Part shown: piece after piece, positions 1 to 9,690 of the stretch
Numbering within the stretch: position 1 is the first letter of the stretch
Layout: the number at the start of each line of letters is the position of its first letter
Assembly: GCF_030409555.1 (NCBI RefSeq)
Contig: NZ_JAUFPU010000018.1
Coordinates: forward strand, 969,143-1,033,142
DNA: 64,000 nt
Direction: 5' to 3'
From: Chitinimonas viridis
GTDB taxonomy: Bacteria > Pseudomonadota > Gammaproteobacteria > Burkholderiales > Chitinimonadaceae
Translations under genes and position numbers: made by a program
The notes under the pieces: model-generated
The model's input: only the letters and a program-made list of their open reading frames with translations
Told to the model about the DNA's origin: nothing
Database searches by the model: none

Positions 1-389
1 TGGGGCGCTTCATGGTATTCACCTATATCTGGCTGCCCTTCATGATACTGCCCATACAGGCGGCGCTGGAGCGGGTGCCGCTGTCGCTCCTGCAGGCATC
101 CAGCGACCTGGGCGCACGGCCGGCACAGACTTTCCGCACCGTCATGCTGCCGCTGGCCTTCCCTGGTGTGGTGGCGGGCTCCATCTTCACCTTCAGCCTG
201 ACTCTGGGCGACTTTATCGTGCCGCAGCTGGTGGGGCCGCCCGGCCTGTTCATCGGCAACTATGTCTACACCATGCAGGGCGCGGTGGGGAACATCCCCA
301 TGGCAGCGGCCTTTACTGTGGTGCCTGTGGTGCTGATCAGCCTGTACCTGGCCCTGGCCAGGCGTCTGGGAGCCTTCGATGCACTCTGA
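1..389 (+). CDS. ydcU: ABC transporter permease, YdcU-like (5' truncated by window edge)
   Basis: Inner-membrane permease subunit of a polyamine/putrescine-type ABC importer. Only the C-terminal part is in the window: the frame is open from base 3 and the first ATG, at 12, is internal. The inner-membrane EAA-loop signature is visible (around [10 protein letters not shown], then [14 protein letters not shown]), followed by hydrophobic segments and a short cytoplasmic tail. The stop at 387-389 overlaps the ydcV start at 379 by 11 bases, so the two are translationally coupled. Assignment to YdcU rather than PotB rests on the neighbours: the next two proteins match E. coli YdcV and PatD closely from memory. 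The binding protein and ATPase (ydcS, ydcT) would lie upstream, outside the window. Confidence 0.85.
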   Translation, partial: GRFMVFTYIWLPFMILPIQAALERVPLSLLQASSDLGARPAQTFRTVMLPLAFPGVVAGSIFTFSLTLGDFIVPQLVGPPGLFIGNYVYTMQGAVGNIPMAAAFTVVPVVLISLYLALARRLGAFDAL

Positions 390-1188
390 AGCCCGTGCCC
401 CCTTGTGGCTCAAGCTGCTGGCCTATGGCGGCCTGGCCTTCCTGCATTTCCCCATCGTGGTGATTGCGCTGTATGCCTTCAACACCGAGGAATCCGCCTA
501 CAGCTTCCCCCTGCAGGGCTTTACCCTGGACTGGTTTGCCGCCGCCTTCGGCCGAGACGATGTGCTTGCCGCCATCTGGCTGTCGGTCAAGGTGGCTGCC
601 GTGGCCACCCTGGCATCGCTGCTGCTGGGCACCATGGCGGCAGCGGCCTTGTACCGCCGCAGGTTCTGGGGCAAGGAGGCGCTGACCCTGATGCTGATAC
701 TGCCGATAGCCCTGCCCGGCATCATCACCGGCATCGCCCTGCTGTCGGCCTTCAAGCTGCTGGCCTGGGAGCCCTCGTTCTGGACCATCGCCATCGGCCA
801 CGCCACCTTCTGCGTGGTGGTGGTCTACAACAATGTGATTGCCCGCTTCCGCCGTAGCTCGCACAGCCTGGTCGAAGCCTCCATGGATCTGGGGGCCGAC
901 GGCTTCACCACCTTTCGCCATGTGGTGCTGCCGCAGCTGGCCACCGCCTTGCTGGCTGGCGGGTTGCTGGCCTTCGCCCTCAGCTTTGACGAGATCATCG
1001 TGACCACCTTCACGGCCGGCCACGAACGCACCCTGCCCATCTGGCTGCTCAACCAGCTGGGCCGGCCGCGTGATGTACCGATTACCAATGTGGTGGCGCT
1101 GACGGTGATGCTGATCACCATGGTTCCCGTCATCGCCGCCTGGAAGCTGACCCAGGGCACCGAAGCGGTGGCGGGCAGCGGCAAGTAG
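379..1188 (+). CDS. ydcV: ABC transporter permease, YdcV-like
   Basis: Second permease of the ydcSTUV-type importer, 269 aa, which is normal for this family. It begins [18 protein letters not shown] and has about six hydrophobic segments. The EAA loop is clear ([21 protein letters not shown], about residues 162-182), as is the conserved stretch [16 protein letters not shown] near the C-terminus. Much of the protein matches my memory of E. coli YdcV residue for residue. The start overlaps the upstream permease by 11 bases; patD follows after 20 bases. The operon probably imports putrescine or a related amine that is then oxidised via 4-aminobutanal; substrate specificity is inferred from the patD linkage. 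Confidence 0.9.
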   Translation: MHSEARAPLWLKLLAYGGLAFLHFPIVVIALYAFNTEESAYSFPLQGFTLDWFAAAFGRDDVLAAIWLSVKVAAVATLASLLLGTMAAAALYRRRFWGKEALTLMLILPIALPGIITGIALLSAFKLLAWEPSFWTIAIGHATFCVVVVYNNVIARFRRSSHSLVEASMDLGADGFTTFRHVVLPQLATALLAGGLLAFALSFDEIIVTTFTAGHERTLPIWLLNQLGRPRDVPITNVVALTVMLITMVPVIAAWKLTQGTEAVAGSGK

Positions 1189-1208
1189 CGTGCTTATCTG
1201 GAGACACC

Positions 1209-2633
1209 ATGCAGACCCAACTCTTGATCAATGGCCAGTTTGTTGCTGGCGAGGGCGATGTGGAAGCCGTGCTCAACCCGGCCAGCGGCCAGGCCATCGC
1301 CCAGGTGGCCGAAGCCAGCCTGGCACAGGTGCAGGCTGCCGTGGCGGCGGCGGAAGCCGCCTTTGCCGCCTGGGGCCGTACCACGCCCAAGGACAGGTCC
1401 ACCGCCCTGCTGCGGCTGGCCGATGCCATCGAAGCACGCGCCACCGAGTTTGCCCAGCTGGAATCGCTCAACTGCGGCAAGCCCTATCTGTTTGCGCTGA
1501 ATGACGAGATACCGGCCGTGGCCGATGTCTTCCGCTTCTTTGCCGGCGCGGTGCGCTGCCAGCAGGGCCAGGTGGCGGGCGAATACCTGCCGGGCTTTAC
1601 CAGCATGATACGGCGCGACCCGCTGGGGGTGGTGGCCAGCATCGCGCCCTGGAACTACCCCTTGATGATGGCGGCCTGGAAGATCGCCCCCGCCATCGCT
1701 GCTGGCAATACCGTGGTGATCAAGCCCAGCGAACAGACGCCGCTGACCACCCTCAAGCTGGCCGAGTTGTTGGCCGAGCTGCTGCCACCCGGCGTGGTCA
1801 ACGTGGTCACCGGCCGGGGCGAGACGGTGGGCCGCCCGCTGATCTCGCAACCGCAGGTACGCATGATCTCGCTGACCGGCGATGTCGCCACCGGCCAGAA
1901 AATCCTGGAGACCGCCGCCCACAGCCTCAAGCGCACCCACCTGGAACTGGGCGGCAAGGCGCCGGTGATCGTGTTCGACGACGCCGACCTGGACGAGGTG
2001 GTGGCCGGGGTGCGCACCTTCGGCTATTACAACGCCGGCCAGGATTGCACGGCGGCCTGCCGCATCTATGCCGGCCCCCGCATCTACGACAAGTTGGTGG
2101 CCGATCTTTCCAGCGCGGTATCCGGCATCCGCTTTGGCGAACAGCACCTGGAAGGCGTGGAGATGGGCCCGCTGATCTCGGCGCGACAGCGCGACAGGGT
2201 GGCCGGCTTTGTGGAGCGGGCGGCCGCGCAGGCGCATATCGAGGTGACCGCTGGCGGCAAGGCCGGCGCGGGCAGCGGTTTCTTCTTCGAGCCCACGGTG
2301 GTGGCCGGCGCCCGCCAGGACGACGAGATCGTCCGGCGCGAGGTGTTCGGCCCGGTGGTGTCCATCACCCGTTTCGACGAGGTGGAGCAGGCGGTCAGCT
2401 GGGCCAATGATTCGGACTACGGCCTGGCCAGCTCGGTGTGGACCCGCGATGTGAACCGCGCCATGCAGGTGGCCAGCCGGCTGCAATACGGCTGCACCTG
2501 GATCAATACCCATTTCATGCTGGTGAACGAGATGCCGCATGGCGGCATGAAGAAATCAGGCTATGGCAAGGATATGTCGCTGTACGCGCTGGAGGATTAC
2601 AGCTGCGTGCGGCATGTGATGATCAAAGGTTGA
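1209..2633 (+). CDS. patD: Gamma-aminobutyraldehyde dehydrogenase
   Basis: NAD-dependent aldehyde dehydrogenase that oxidises 4-aminobutanal to 4-aminobutyrate in putrescine catabolism; cytosolic. 474 aa, the same length class as E. coli PatD/YdcW. The catalytic Glu lies in LELGGKAP (Glu246) and the nucleophile in GQDCTAACR (Cys280). The family-specific stretches FNDEIPA-type (here [19 protein letters not shown]), [18 protein letters not shown] and [19 protein letters not shown] are all present. A short sequence GGAGAC lies just before the ATG. It follows the two permeases at 20 bases and probably shares their transcript. The aminotransferase that would supply 4-aminobutanal is not in the window. 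Confidence 0.93.
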   Translation: MQTQLLINGQFVAGEGDVEAVLNPASGQAIAQVAEASLAQVQAAVAAAEAAFAAWGRTTPKDRSTALLRLADAIEARATEFAQLESLNCGKPYLFALNDEIPAVADVFRFFAGAVRCQQGQVAGEYLPGFTSMIRRDPLGVVASIAPWNYPLMMAAWKIAPAIAAGNTVVIKPSEQTPLTTLKLAELLAELLPPGVVNVVTGRGETVGRPLISQPQVRMISLTGDVATGQKILETAAHSLKRTHLELGGKAPVIVFDDADLDEVVAGVRTFGYYNAGQDCTAACRIYAGPRIYDKLVADLSSAVSGIRFGEQHLEGVEMGPLISARQRDRVAGFVERAAAQAHIEVTAGGKAGAGSGFFFEPTVVAGARQDDEIVRREVFGPVVSITRFDEVEQAVSWANDSDYGLASSVWTRDVNRAMQVASRLQYGCTWINTHFMLVNEMPHGGMKKSGYGKDMSLYALEDYSCVRHVMIKG

Positions 2634-2768
2634 AAGGCTATGCCCATCACGGGCCGGCTATCCGACCGGCGGTGAAGGATATGACGGCCTACCCGGCGGA
2701 AATCGCTGGTGGCAATGGCCGTGCTTTGGTATACGCATGGCTGACTTCCCAGAAAGCACCGTATCTCC

Positions 2769-4748
2769 ATGAATGACAGCAGCCAGAACGATATCGCCCC
2801 GACCGAAGCCACCGCCCTGAGCGACTACCTGGAGGCCCAGCAGGCCACCCTGGTCACCTCGGACGGCAGCTATGCCGTATCGGTGCATGGCGAGATCCTG
2901 GTGGGCAAGCGGGTGGTGCCCTACCACCTGATCCCGGACGATGGTTTTCTGGGCAAGGTCAGCAAATGGCGCAAGCTCGATATCGTCGAGCGGCTGGCCT
3001 TGCTGCAATCGCGCTGGAATGCCGAGGCCCGCGCCCGGCTGGAAGCCCAGCTGGGCAAGTGCGCCGACCAGGTGGTCGCCATCGCCCACGAATACGAGCT
3101 GGACCCCAGCAGTGCCCTGCATGCGCTGCAGGCCAAGTACGAACTGGCGCGGCTGCGCTGCATCGTGGCGCTCGATCGTATCGAGGCGGCCAAGGGCAAC
3201 CGCGCCGCCACCCGCCAGGCCGAGAAGACCCGTGATGCGGTCAATCTGTCGCTCTACCCCGAATCCTTTACCACCGCCCAGGGCATGAAGCGGCATTTCA
3301 TCGCCATCCTGGGGCCGACCAACTCGGGCAAGACCCATGCGGCCATGGAGCACCTGACCCGGGCCCGATCCGGCGTCTATCTGGCGCCGCTGCGCCTGCT
3401 GGCCCTGGAAAACTACAACCGACTGCTGGACGTGGGCGTGGCCGTCAGCCTGGTCACCGGCGAGCAGCGCAAGCTCCACCCCGAGGCGACCCATGTGGCC
3501 AGCACGGTGGAAATGCTCAATCCCAACCGGGTGATAGAGGTGGCGGTCATCGACGAGATACAGCTGCTCGATGACCCCGACCGTGGCGCCGCCTGGACGG
3601 CAGCCGTCTGCGGCGTCCCCGCCAGCACCGTCTACCTGCTGGGCGCACTGGAGGCCGAAGAGGCCATACGTTCGCTGGTCAAACGGGTGGGCGGCACACT
3701 GGAAGTACGCAAGATGGAGCGCAAATCGCCGCTGGAGATGGAAAAGCAGCCACTGGGTTCGCTGCGCAACCTCAAGCCTGGCGACGTGCTGATCGCCTTC
3801 TCCCGCCGCGAGGTGCTGAACTGGCGCGATCAGGTAATGGAACAGGGTTTTGCCGTCTCGGCCATCTACGGCAACCTCTCGCCCGAGGTGCGGCAGGCCC
3901 AGGCCGAGCGCTTTATCGAAGGCGAGACCCAGATCGTGGTGGGCACCGACGCCATCGGCATGGGCCTAAACACCCCGGCGCGGCGGGTGATCTTTACTAC
4001 CTCCAACAAATTCGATGGCTATGCCGAAGGGGTGATCGCCGCCCCGCTGGCCAAGCAGATCGCCGGCCGGGCCGGCCGCTACGGCGAGCATGCCGCCGGT
4101 TACGTGGCCGGGCTCGATGCCCACACCCACAAGACCATCACCGCCCTGCTTCGCGCCAAGCCCGAGCCGCTGCCCGACACCGGCTTCTTTGTGGCGCCCA
4201 ATCTCGATTACCTGGAACTGATTGCCAAGGCCACCGGCCAGACCAAGCTGCAGCCGCTGCTGGAGCTGTTTGCCAAGCACATCAATGTGCACGACGAGTT
4301 CTTCCTGCCTGCCAACCTGACCGAGCAGACCGAGAAAGCCCGCTGGCTGGACACCCTCAACCTCTCGCTGGCCGACCGCTTTACCCTGAGCCTGTGCCCG
4401 GTATCGACCAAGATACCGATGCTGGAACGTGCCCTGCAGGATTGGGCCCGCCACCGCGCCGAAAAACGCCGCGCCCCGCTGCTGCGGATGGAGGGCATGG
4501 GCGGCCGCAACGAACTGCAGTTCATGGAAGACAGCTGCAAGCTCTATGCCGCCTATGCCTGGCTGGGCTACCGCATGCCCGAGACCTTCCCGGACGAGGA
4601 CATGGCGCAGATGCTGATGCAATCCACCTCGGAAAAGATCGACCGCATGCTGGCCATGCGCAATACCCGCCAACGCCAGGACAAGGAAAAGCGGCAGGGC
4701 CGGCGCGACGGCGGCGGGGCGGCCAAGTTCAAGGGGCGGCGGCGCTAG
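2769..4748 (+). CDS. SUV3-family ATP-dependent RNA helicase
   Basis: 659-aa superfamily 2 helicase of the SUV3/mitochondrial-degradosome type, presumably acting in RNA turnover. Walker A is GPTNSGKTH (about residues 182-190), Walker B is VIDEIQ, the arginine-finger motif is QIAGRAGRYG, and motif V is GTDAIGMGLN. A SUV3-type C-terminal helical region follows (TLSLADRFTLSLCPV, then a MEDSCKLYAAYAWLGYR-like segment). The roughly 180-residue N-terminus precedes the helicase core and may be a regulatory or RNA-binding extension. The basic tail (RQRQDKEKRQGRRDG...) may bind RNA. The gene appears to stand alone: 135 bases separate it from patD and a convergent kinase gene follows 35 bases after its stop. 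Confidence 0.88.
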   Translation: MNDSSQNDIAPTEATALSDYLEAQQATLVTSDGSYAVSVHGEILVGKRVVPYHLIPDDGFLGKVSKWRKLDIVERLALLQSRWNAEARARLEAQLGKCADQVVAIAHEYELDPSSALHALQAKYELARLRCIVALDRIEAAKGNRAATRQAEKTRDAVNLSLYPESFTTAQGMKRHFIAILGPTNSGKTHAAMEHLTRARSGVYLAPLRLLALENYNRLLDVGVAVSLVTGEQRKLHPEATHVASTVEMLNPNRVIEVAVIDEIQLLDDPDRGAAWTAAVCGVPASTVYLLGALEAEEAIRSLVKRVGGTLEVRKMERKSPLEMEKQPLGSLRNLKPGDVLIAFSRREVLNWRDQVMEQGFAVSAIYGNLSPEVRQAQAERFIEGETQIVVGTDAIGMGLNTPARRVIFTTSNKFDGYAEGVIAAPLAKQIAGRAGRYGEHAAGYVAGLDAHTHKTITALLRAKPEPLPDTGFFVAPNLDYLELIAKATGQTKLQPLLELFAKHINVHDEFFLPANLTEQTEKARWLDTLNLSLADRFTLSLCPVSTKIPMLERALQDWARHRAEKRRAPLLRMEGMGGRNELQFMEDSCKLYAAYAWLGYRMPETFPDEDMAQMLMQSTSEKIDRMLAMRNTRQRQDKEKRQGRRDGGGAAKFKGRRR

Positions 4749-4783
4749 GTATCCATTTCTAGCCTGACGTGGCCAAGACAACA

Positions 4784-6175
4784 TTATCGCAACGTCGGCG
4801 GTGGCGCTCCCGGTGCGCTCAAGGGGATGCTGACCGTAAAGCAGCATCCTTTGCCTTGTAGGCCGGCCTCCAGCGTGATTTGGCCGCCCAGGCGCTGAAT
4901 GGCCTGTTTGACGATAGCCAGGCCCAGCCCGGAGCCACTGCTGTCCAGGTGCTGGCCGCGATGGAAGCGTTCAAACACCATGTCCTGCTGCTCGGCTGCA
5001 ATCCCTGGCCCATCGTCCCGAACGCTCAGTAATAGAGACTGCTGCGTCTGTTGCAGCGCGATGTCGATATGGCTGCCCTGCGGCGTGTAGCGGATGGCGT
5101 TGTCGAGCAGATTATGTATCACGCACTGGAAAGCCGATTCGGCCAACTGGCAGGGTAGATGGTCCGGGGTATCCAGCGCCAGCTCCTGCTGTTTTGCGAA
5201 GGCCTTGGGGGCCTGCAGGGCTATTTCCTGGCGTAGCAATTGTGCGGCATCGAGCTGGCGCAGGGTTTGCGGGGCAGCGGGATCCAGCCGGGCCAGTTGC
5301 AATAGCTGTTGCACCAGGTGTGCGCAGCGGGCAATGGCATGCTCGAGTTGCTGTTTCGCCTCTTGCCGTTCGCTAGGTGTGGCGGCCAGGGTCAGTACAT
5401 GGGCCTGGGCGGCAATGACCGCCATCGGGGTACGCAATTCATGGGCGGCGTCCTGCACAAAGCTGTGTTCACGGGCCACCTTGAGGCGTAGCTGATCGAG
5501 CAGCTGATTCAGGGCATGATGCAGCGGCTTCAGTTCCTCATGGCGTACCGGCAGTGTGATGGGTGAGAGATCGTCGATACTGCGCGCGGCAATGAATTGT
5601 GAGAACTGCCGCAAGGGCCGTATGCCCTGGCGCACGGCTATCCAGACCGGCAGTGCGATACAGGGAAACGCAATCAAAAGATACAGCGTCAAATCCTCGG
5701 CCAGCGATTGCAGCATCCAGCCGGCGTCCACCTGAGAGGCGGCCACGGTCAGAGTCCAGCGTGATGCGGTCACGGTATGCACCCGATAGCGGCGCCCCTG
5801 CAACTGCTGGTCCTGGATATGACTCGCCTGCTGATTGAGCACCTGCCCTGCCGCCTGGGTGGAACGATACAGCAGGTGGCCATCCTGGTCGTATAGCTGG
5901 AAAAGCATCAGGCTGGGTATGTCATTGTGCCGGTAGATGCCGTTTATCAGGTTCGACACGGTCTGTGTGGCGGCAACCGCTTCCTCGGTGCTTTTCAGCG
6001 GTACCAAGGTATTGCGCAGCTCGCTGGCGACAACGCGGAGGCCGGCATCCAGTTCGGTATCGCTATTGCCGGTGGTAAACATGACGGCCAGCAACAACAG
6101 CCACACCAATGAGAAGGCTGCCAGCAAGGCCAGGACAACCCGTCGGATGAGGGTGGGGCGAAATAGGCTGTTCAT
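4784..6175 (-). CDS. Sensor histidine kinase (QseC/PmrB-like)
   Basis: 463-aa membrane kinase, partner of the response regulator immediately upstream on the same strand. A first membrane helix lies at about residues 12-34, then a roughly 120-aa periplasmic sensor region, a second helix near 160-180, a short linker, the H-box DAAHELRTPMAVIAAQAH with the phospho-acceptor His, an N-box (HNLLDNAIRYTPQG) and ATP-lid glycine boxes (DDGPGIAAEQQ, GSGLGLAIVKQAI). All residues expected for kinase activity are visible. The start overlaps the regulator stop by four bases (ATGA), so translation is coupled. The overall resemblance is to QseC/PmrB/TctE-type kinases; the signal sensed cannot be deduced. Confidence 0.88.
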   Translation of the reverse strand: MNSLFRPTLIRRVVLALLAAFSLVWLLLLAVMFTTGNSDTELDAGLRVVASELRNTLVPLKSTEEAVAATQTVSNLINGIYRHNDIPSLMLFQLYDQDGHLLYRSTQAAGQVLNQQASHIQDQQLQGRRYRVHTVTASRWTLTVAASQVDAGWMLQSLAEDLTLYLLIAFPCIALPVWIAVRQGIRPLRQFSQFIAARSIDDLSPITLPVRHEELKPLHHALNQLLDQLRLKVAREHSFVQDAAHELRTPMAVIAAQAHVLTLAATPSERQEAKQQLEHAIARCAHLVQQLLQLARLDPAAPQTLRQLDAAQLLRQEIALQAPKAFAKQQELALDTPDHLPCQLAESAFQCVIHNLLDNAIRYTPQGSHIDIALQQTQQSLLLSVRDDGPGIAAEQQDMVFERFHRGQHLDSSGSGLGLAIVKQAIQRLGGQITLEAGLQGKGCCFTVSIPLSAPGAPPPTLR

Positions 6176-6828
6176 GCTTGCAGCAGATAGCCGACGCCGC
6201 GAATCGTGCGGATATGGCCGGCACCGATCTTGTTGCGCAGATTGCAGATATGCACCTCGATGGCGCTGAAATTGAGCGGCTCGCCCAAGGGTTCGAGGCG
6301 TTGCGCCAGCTCGCCCTTGGAGACGACTATGCCTGGCTCGCGGGCCAGTTCCAGCAGGATCTGGAACTCGCGGGGCGAGAGTTCGATCTCTGCTCCCGCC
6401 AGGCAGAGCCGGTGGCGCTTGGGTTCTATCTGCAAGGGGCCGATCTGCCAGGTTTCGCTGGCCTGTTGTGCGTAGCGGCGCAGCACGGCACGTAACCGTG
6501 ACAGCAGTTCGGCGGTGGCAAAGGGTTTGACGATGAAATCATCGGCACCGCTATCGAGGCCGTGCAGGCGCTCTTCCAGGGTGGCCCGGGCGGTGAGGAT
6601 GATGATGGGGACGGTGGCACCCTGCTTGCGCCAGGTATTGAGCAACTCAAAACCGCTGCCATCGGGCAGCGAGAGGTCGAGCAGGACACAGGCGTAATCC
6701 AGGTCGGCCGGGTGTTGTGGCGCATCGGCACTGCGCCGCAGCCATTCACTGCTGAAACCGGCGGCTTTCAGGGATTTCTGCAGCGCGCTGCCCAGGTCTA
6801 GATCGTCTTCAATAAGGAGTACATGCAT
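6172..6828 (-). CDS. OmpR-family response regulator (QseB/PmrA-like)
   Basis: 218-aa two-component regulator. The N-terminal receiver domain has the acidic pair (LLIEDDLDLG), the phospho-acceptor in CVLLDLSLPDG, the conserved Thr in IIILTARATLE and Lys in DDFIVKPFA. The C-terminal winged-helix DNA-binding domain of OmpR type includes LSPREFQILLELAR and ends VHICNLRNKIGAGHIRTIRGVGYLL. It is first in an operon with the kinase (ATGA overlap). It is divergent from the serine hydrolase gene across a 119-base spacer, so regulation of that gene is possible but unproven. QseB/PmrA/TctD subfamily by appearance. Confidence 0.9.
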   Translation of the reverse strand: MHVLLIEDDLDLGSALQKSLKAAGFSSEWLRRSADAPQHPADLDYACVLLDLSLPDGSGFELLNTWRKQGATVPIIILTARATLEERLHGLDSGADDFIVKPFATAELLSRLRAVLRRYAQQASETWQIGPLQIEPKRHRLCLAGAEIELSPREFQILLELAREPGIVVSKGELAQRLEPLGEPLNFSAIEVHICNLRNKIGAGHIRTIRGVGYLLQA

Positions 6829-6947
6829 AGCCTGCAGTGTAGGCAGAGTCCCACCGTTTGGGCAGCCCCTGGCCGGGCCGTCTTAAGCTGGCGCAAAGCT
6901 TGGGTTTGGCACGATGGAGACCTTCTCACTCACTGGATGTCCGCATC

Positions 6948-8177
6948 ATGCTGAAATCAAACTGCCTTGTTGAAAATCCCATTGCCCGAACGGTGGCACT
7001 TTGCCTGGTGCCCCTGGCTTTGTTGTCGGCCTGTAATGGCAATTCAGCCAAAACGAATGTGCAGGCCAGCTTGTGTGCGGCCAAGCAGCCTGGTGCATCG
7101 GCCAAGCAGATAAAAGCCTGTGAAGGGGATTTGCCTGCCAAGGTGGACAAGGCCATGCAGGGCATACAGAAAAAACATGGCGTGACCGCCGCCACCATCT
7201 CGATCATGCATGACGGCCGCGTGCTGCATGAACAGGGTTATGGCTTTCTGGACGCGACACACCGCACCCCTTTGCCGGCCAATGCGCTGTTTGTCACCGC
7301 CAGCATCATCAAGCCGGTGACCGCCGCCGCCATACACAAGCTGGCAGCGGCGCGGCAGCTGTCATTGGACGACAAGGTGTTCTGCACGGTGGCAGGCCAA
7401 AGCTGCTGGCTGCCTGTGCCCCTCTCGCCAGAGGAGGCATTCGATCCTCGGCTCAAGGACATCACCATCAGCCATCTGTTGGCCCACCAAGGCGGTTGGG
7501 ATGCGTCGGTTTCCGGCGATGCCTTCATCGCCGAGGCCGTGATCCAGGCCGAGCTGGGCCTCAATGCACCGGCCCAGCAAGAGGACATCACCCGCTGGAT
7601 GGTGCGCCGGCCGCTGGACTACCAGCCTGGCAGTCAAATGGTGTACTCCAACTTCGGCTATATGCTGCTGGGGCGCATTATCGAGCAGGCCAGCAAGACG
7701 GCGTATGTCGACTATGTGTACGGCCAGATCTTGCAGCCCATGGGCATTCCGCGCGAGGACTTCAAGCCCATGGCATCGCGCCTGAAGGATCACGATCCCC
7801 GTGAACCCAACTATCTGACCACCTTGCAGGTTCCCAGTGTGTTTGAGCCTGGCAAGATGGTGTCGGCGCTGGATGGGGCGGTGCGGGCGGAAAACTGGCA
7901 ATCGACCGGTCTGGTGATCAGCACGGCCCATGCCATGGCGGCCTTTGCCGGTAAATATGAGGCGCCCAGCGGTCTGCCGCTGGCGGGTAAGACACACAAC
8001 GGCGGTCACACCGGGGCGGTGCCCGGCCTTACCACGGTGATGCGTCAGCTGCCATCGGGCATCAGCTTTGCCGTGATGCTCAACACGCGAGATGAACTAC
8101 ACAGCGATGGGCCGGGTTCGGTTGAATACAGTGCCCTGTACGACATCGAGAACGCGCTCAAGGAGGCGGGCCTGTAA
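6948..8177 (+). CDS. Beta-lactamase-family serine hydrolase, putative lipoprotein
   Basis: 409 aa from the chosen ATG at 6948, which gives a bacterial lipoprotein signal with lipobox LLSAC (Cys29); an in-frame upstream ATG at 6858 would put an unlikely 30-aa stretch before the signal. The penicillin-binding/class C beta-lactamase motifs are present: SxxK as SIIK (Ser119, Lys122), YxN as YSN (Tyr233, Asn235) and HTG (354-356) in place of KTG. The family includes D-aminopeptidases, esterases and class C-like enzymes; HTG instead of KTG is typical of esterase/peptidase members, so beta-lactam resistance should not be assumed. Probably anchored in the cell envelope. Divergent from the two-component pair. 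Confidence 0.82.
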   Translation: MLKSNCLVENPIARTVALCLVPLALLSACNGNSAKTNVQASLCAAKQPGASAKQIKACEGDLPAKVDKAMQGIQKKHGVTAATISIMHDGRVLHEQGYGFLDATHRTPLPANALFVTASIIKPVTAAAIHKLAAARQLSLDDKVFCTVAGQSCWLPVPLSPEEAFDPRLKDITISHLLAHQGGWDASVSGDAFIAEAVIQAELGLNAPAQQEDITRWMVRRPLDYQPGSQMVYSNFGYMLLGRIIEQASKTAYVDYVYGQILQPMGIPREDFKPMASRLKDHDPREPNYLTTLQVPSVFEPGKMVSALDGAVRAENWQSTGLVISTAHAMAAFAGKYEAPSGLPLAGKTHNGGHTGAVPGLTTVMRQLPSGISFAVMLNTRDELHSDGPGSVEYSALYDIENALKEAGL

Positions 8178-8238
8178 TGGTTGTCTGAGGGATGGCTGAG
8201 GATGCCGCCAAGTCTAGGGATTGCCTCGCTACTCCAAA

Positions 8239-8261
8239 GGGGGCGGGCCTTTCCCGCCCCC
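8239..8261. terminator. GC-rich hairpin between convergent genes
   Basis: Perfect 9-bp stem (GGGGGCGGG, 5-base loop CCTTT, CCCGCCCCC) in the 100-base spacer between the convergent hydrolase gene and the SH3-like gene. There is no clear T-run on either side, so rho-independent termination is plausible but not certain. Confidence 0.45.
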
Positions 8262-8277
8262 CGCTCCACGTGAAACA
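8262..8277. other. parS-like site
   Basis: CGCTCCACGTGAAACA matches the classical parS palindrome TGTTTCACGTGAAACA at 13 of 16 positions. It sits immediately outside the stop codon of the SH3-like gene. Its reverse complement, TGTTTCACGTGGAGC, recurs exactly at 62506-62520. Confidence 0.35.
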
Positions 8278-9690
8278 TCAGCGCAAACTAACCGTCAACC
8301 GCTTCCACGCTGCATCCTGCCAGCGGTAGAAGGTGCTCAGCGAGCTGGGTTGGTCGGCCTGCTTCAGCACCGTCATGCTGTCCAGGCTGATCAGCTGGAA
8401 GCTGCGCTGGTAGCGGCCTTGCACGCGGGCCTCACGGGCGGCCAGCATCTGTTTGCTGCCTGGCACCCAGCCGGCAAACTCGATATAGCCGAGATCGGGG
8501 CCTTGGTCGGCAGGGGGGAGCACGCTCAGTACCCAGCCCTCGGGGGTTTGCTGGAATACCCACAGCTCGCGCCAGTTGGCCAGCGGTTGCACGGCCAGTG
8601 CCAGGGCTGTGCCGTCGGCGTTGCTGCGGGCCGAGGCGGTCCATACTGTGCCGTAGCTGCAGCGGCGGTAAAGCGAGGTGGGTGTTTTCTGGCGAGTGTC
8701 CTGCAGCTGCACGCAGGTCTCGCCGGGCTGGCCGGGTTCGGTGACGATGCGCAGCTTGCCGGGGATGGCGGCCGTGGCGGTTTCGACGGCCCAGCGTGAG
8801 GCGCCCACGCGCATGGCAGCGTCGTTGTAGCTGGCCTGGTCGTCTTCAGCCAGCTCCTGCTTGTTGATGGCTGCCAGCTCATTGAGGGCGCGTTCGGCGG
8901 CAGGCTGGAAGGCCTCGCCCCGGCGGTTGCGCTGGTAGGCGAGATTGGCCCAGATGCCGGCGCGGCGCAGCCGCAGCTGGTTCTTCAGCTGTTCGGGCAG
9001 CTTGTCGCTGGCAATGCGGTTGAGCAGGTCGGCGGCTTCGTTGTCGGCACTGTAGCGGGCCTGCGGATGCAGGTCGGCGCGCTGGCAGTCGGGCCGGGTC
9101 AGGGCCAAGGCGGCGCGGGCGCGTTGCTCGTCGGTGGCCGGCAGGCTCAGCACGCGGCGGTAGGCATCACCCTGGTAACAGAGCTGGATGCGCTCGTCGC
9201 GCTCCAGGCTGGTCATGCTGATGCCGTAATGGGCGGCAACTTCCAGATGGGCTGCCACGGTGGTATCGGTCGCCTTGGCCTGGCTGCTGCTGGCACGGCG
9301 GGCCAGCCGGTCTGCCATATTACCCAGCGCCTCGAAGGGCTCGGCGGTGATGCTCTGGGCCGGGGCGGCCTTGAGGTAGGCGGCGCTGTAGGCGATGCCC
9401 AGGGCTTCGGCGCCGGGGGTGTCGCGCAGAAAGCGCACCACGCTCAGCAGTTCGGGTGCAGCGGCGGCATCCAGCTGGGTTTGGCGTACCTGGCTGGCCC
9501 GCACATAGCCGCCGCGTTCGCGCCGGTGATCCCATACCTGCAGGTAGCCCAGGCGCTCGCCGCGGATTTCCAGGCTGTCGCCTTGCCACAGCACGGCCTG
9601 CTGCTGGGCGCTGTCCTTGGGGGCGGCACGCAGGGGGGCCTGGTTCTGGGTGACGATGGCCATGGCGGCCAGGGAGGCGATCAGCATCAT
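8278..9690 (-). CDS. Putative secreted protein with N-terminal SH3-like domain
   Basis: 470 aa with a short hydrophobic N-terminus ([15 protein letters not shown]) that could be an uncleaved or cleavable signal. Residues about 20-75 ([36 protein letters not shown]) look like a bacterial SH3/SH3b fold, which often binds cell wall. The central part is helical and may be repeat-like; the C-terminal third looks beta-rich ([29 protein letters not shown]). No catalytic motif was recognised. Its ATG overlaps the stop of the upstream SPFH gene (ATGA), implying co-translation and a linked role at the envelope. Function unknown. Confidence 0.7.
   Translation of the reverse strand: MMLIASLAAMAIVTQNQAPLRAAPKDSAQQQAVLWQGDSLEIRGERLGYLQVWDHRRERGGYVRASQVRQTQLDAAAAPELLSVVRFLRDTPGAEALGIAYSAAYLKAAPAQSITAEPFEALGNMADRLARRASSSQAKATDTTVAAHLEVAAHYGISMTSLERDERIQLCYQGDAYRRVLSLPATDEQRARAALALTRPDCQRADLHPQARYSADNEAADLLNRIASDKLPEQLKNQLRLRRAGIWANLAYQRNRRGEAFQPAAERALNELAAINKQELAEDDQASYNDAAMRVGASRWAVETATAAIPGKLRIVTEPGQPGETCVQLQDTRQKTPTSLYRRCSYGTVWTASARSNADGTALALAVQPLANWRELWVFQQTPEGWVLSVLPPADQGPDLGYIEFAGWVPGSKQMLAAREARVQGRYQRSFQLISLDSMTVLKQADQPSSLSTFYRWQDAAWKRLTVSLR

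Noticed and set aside
6948-8177. Class C beta-lactamase conferring resistance
   Set aside because: The third motif is HTG, as in related esterases and peptidases, and no AmpR-like regulator is nearby; only the broad family can be assigned.
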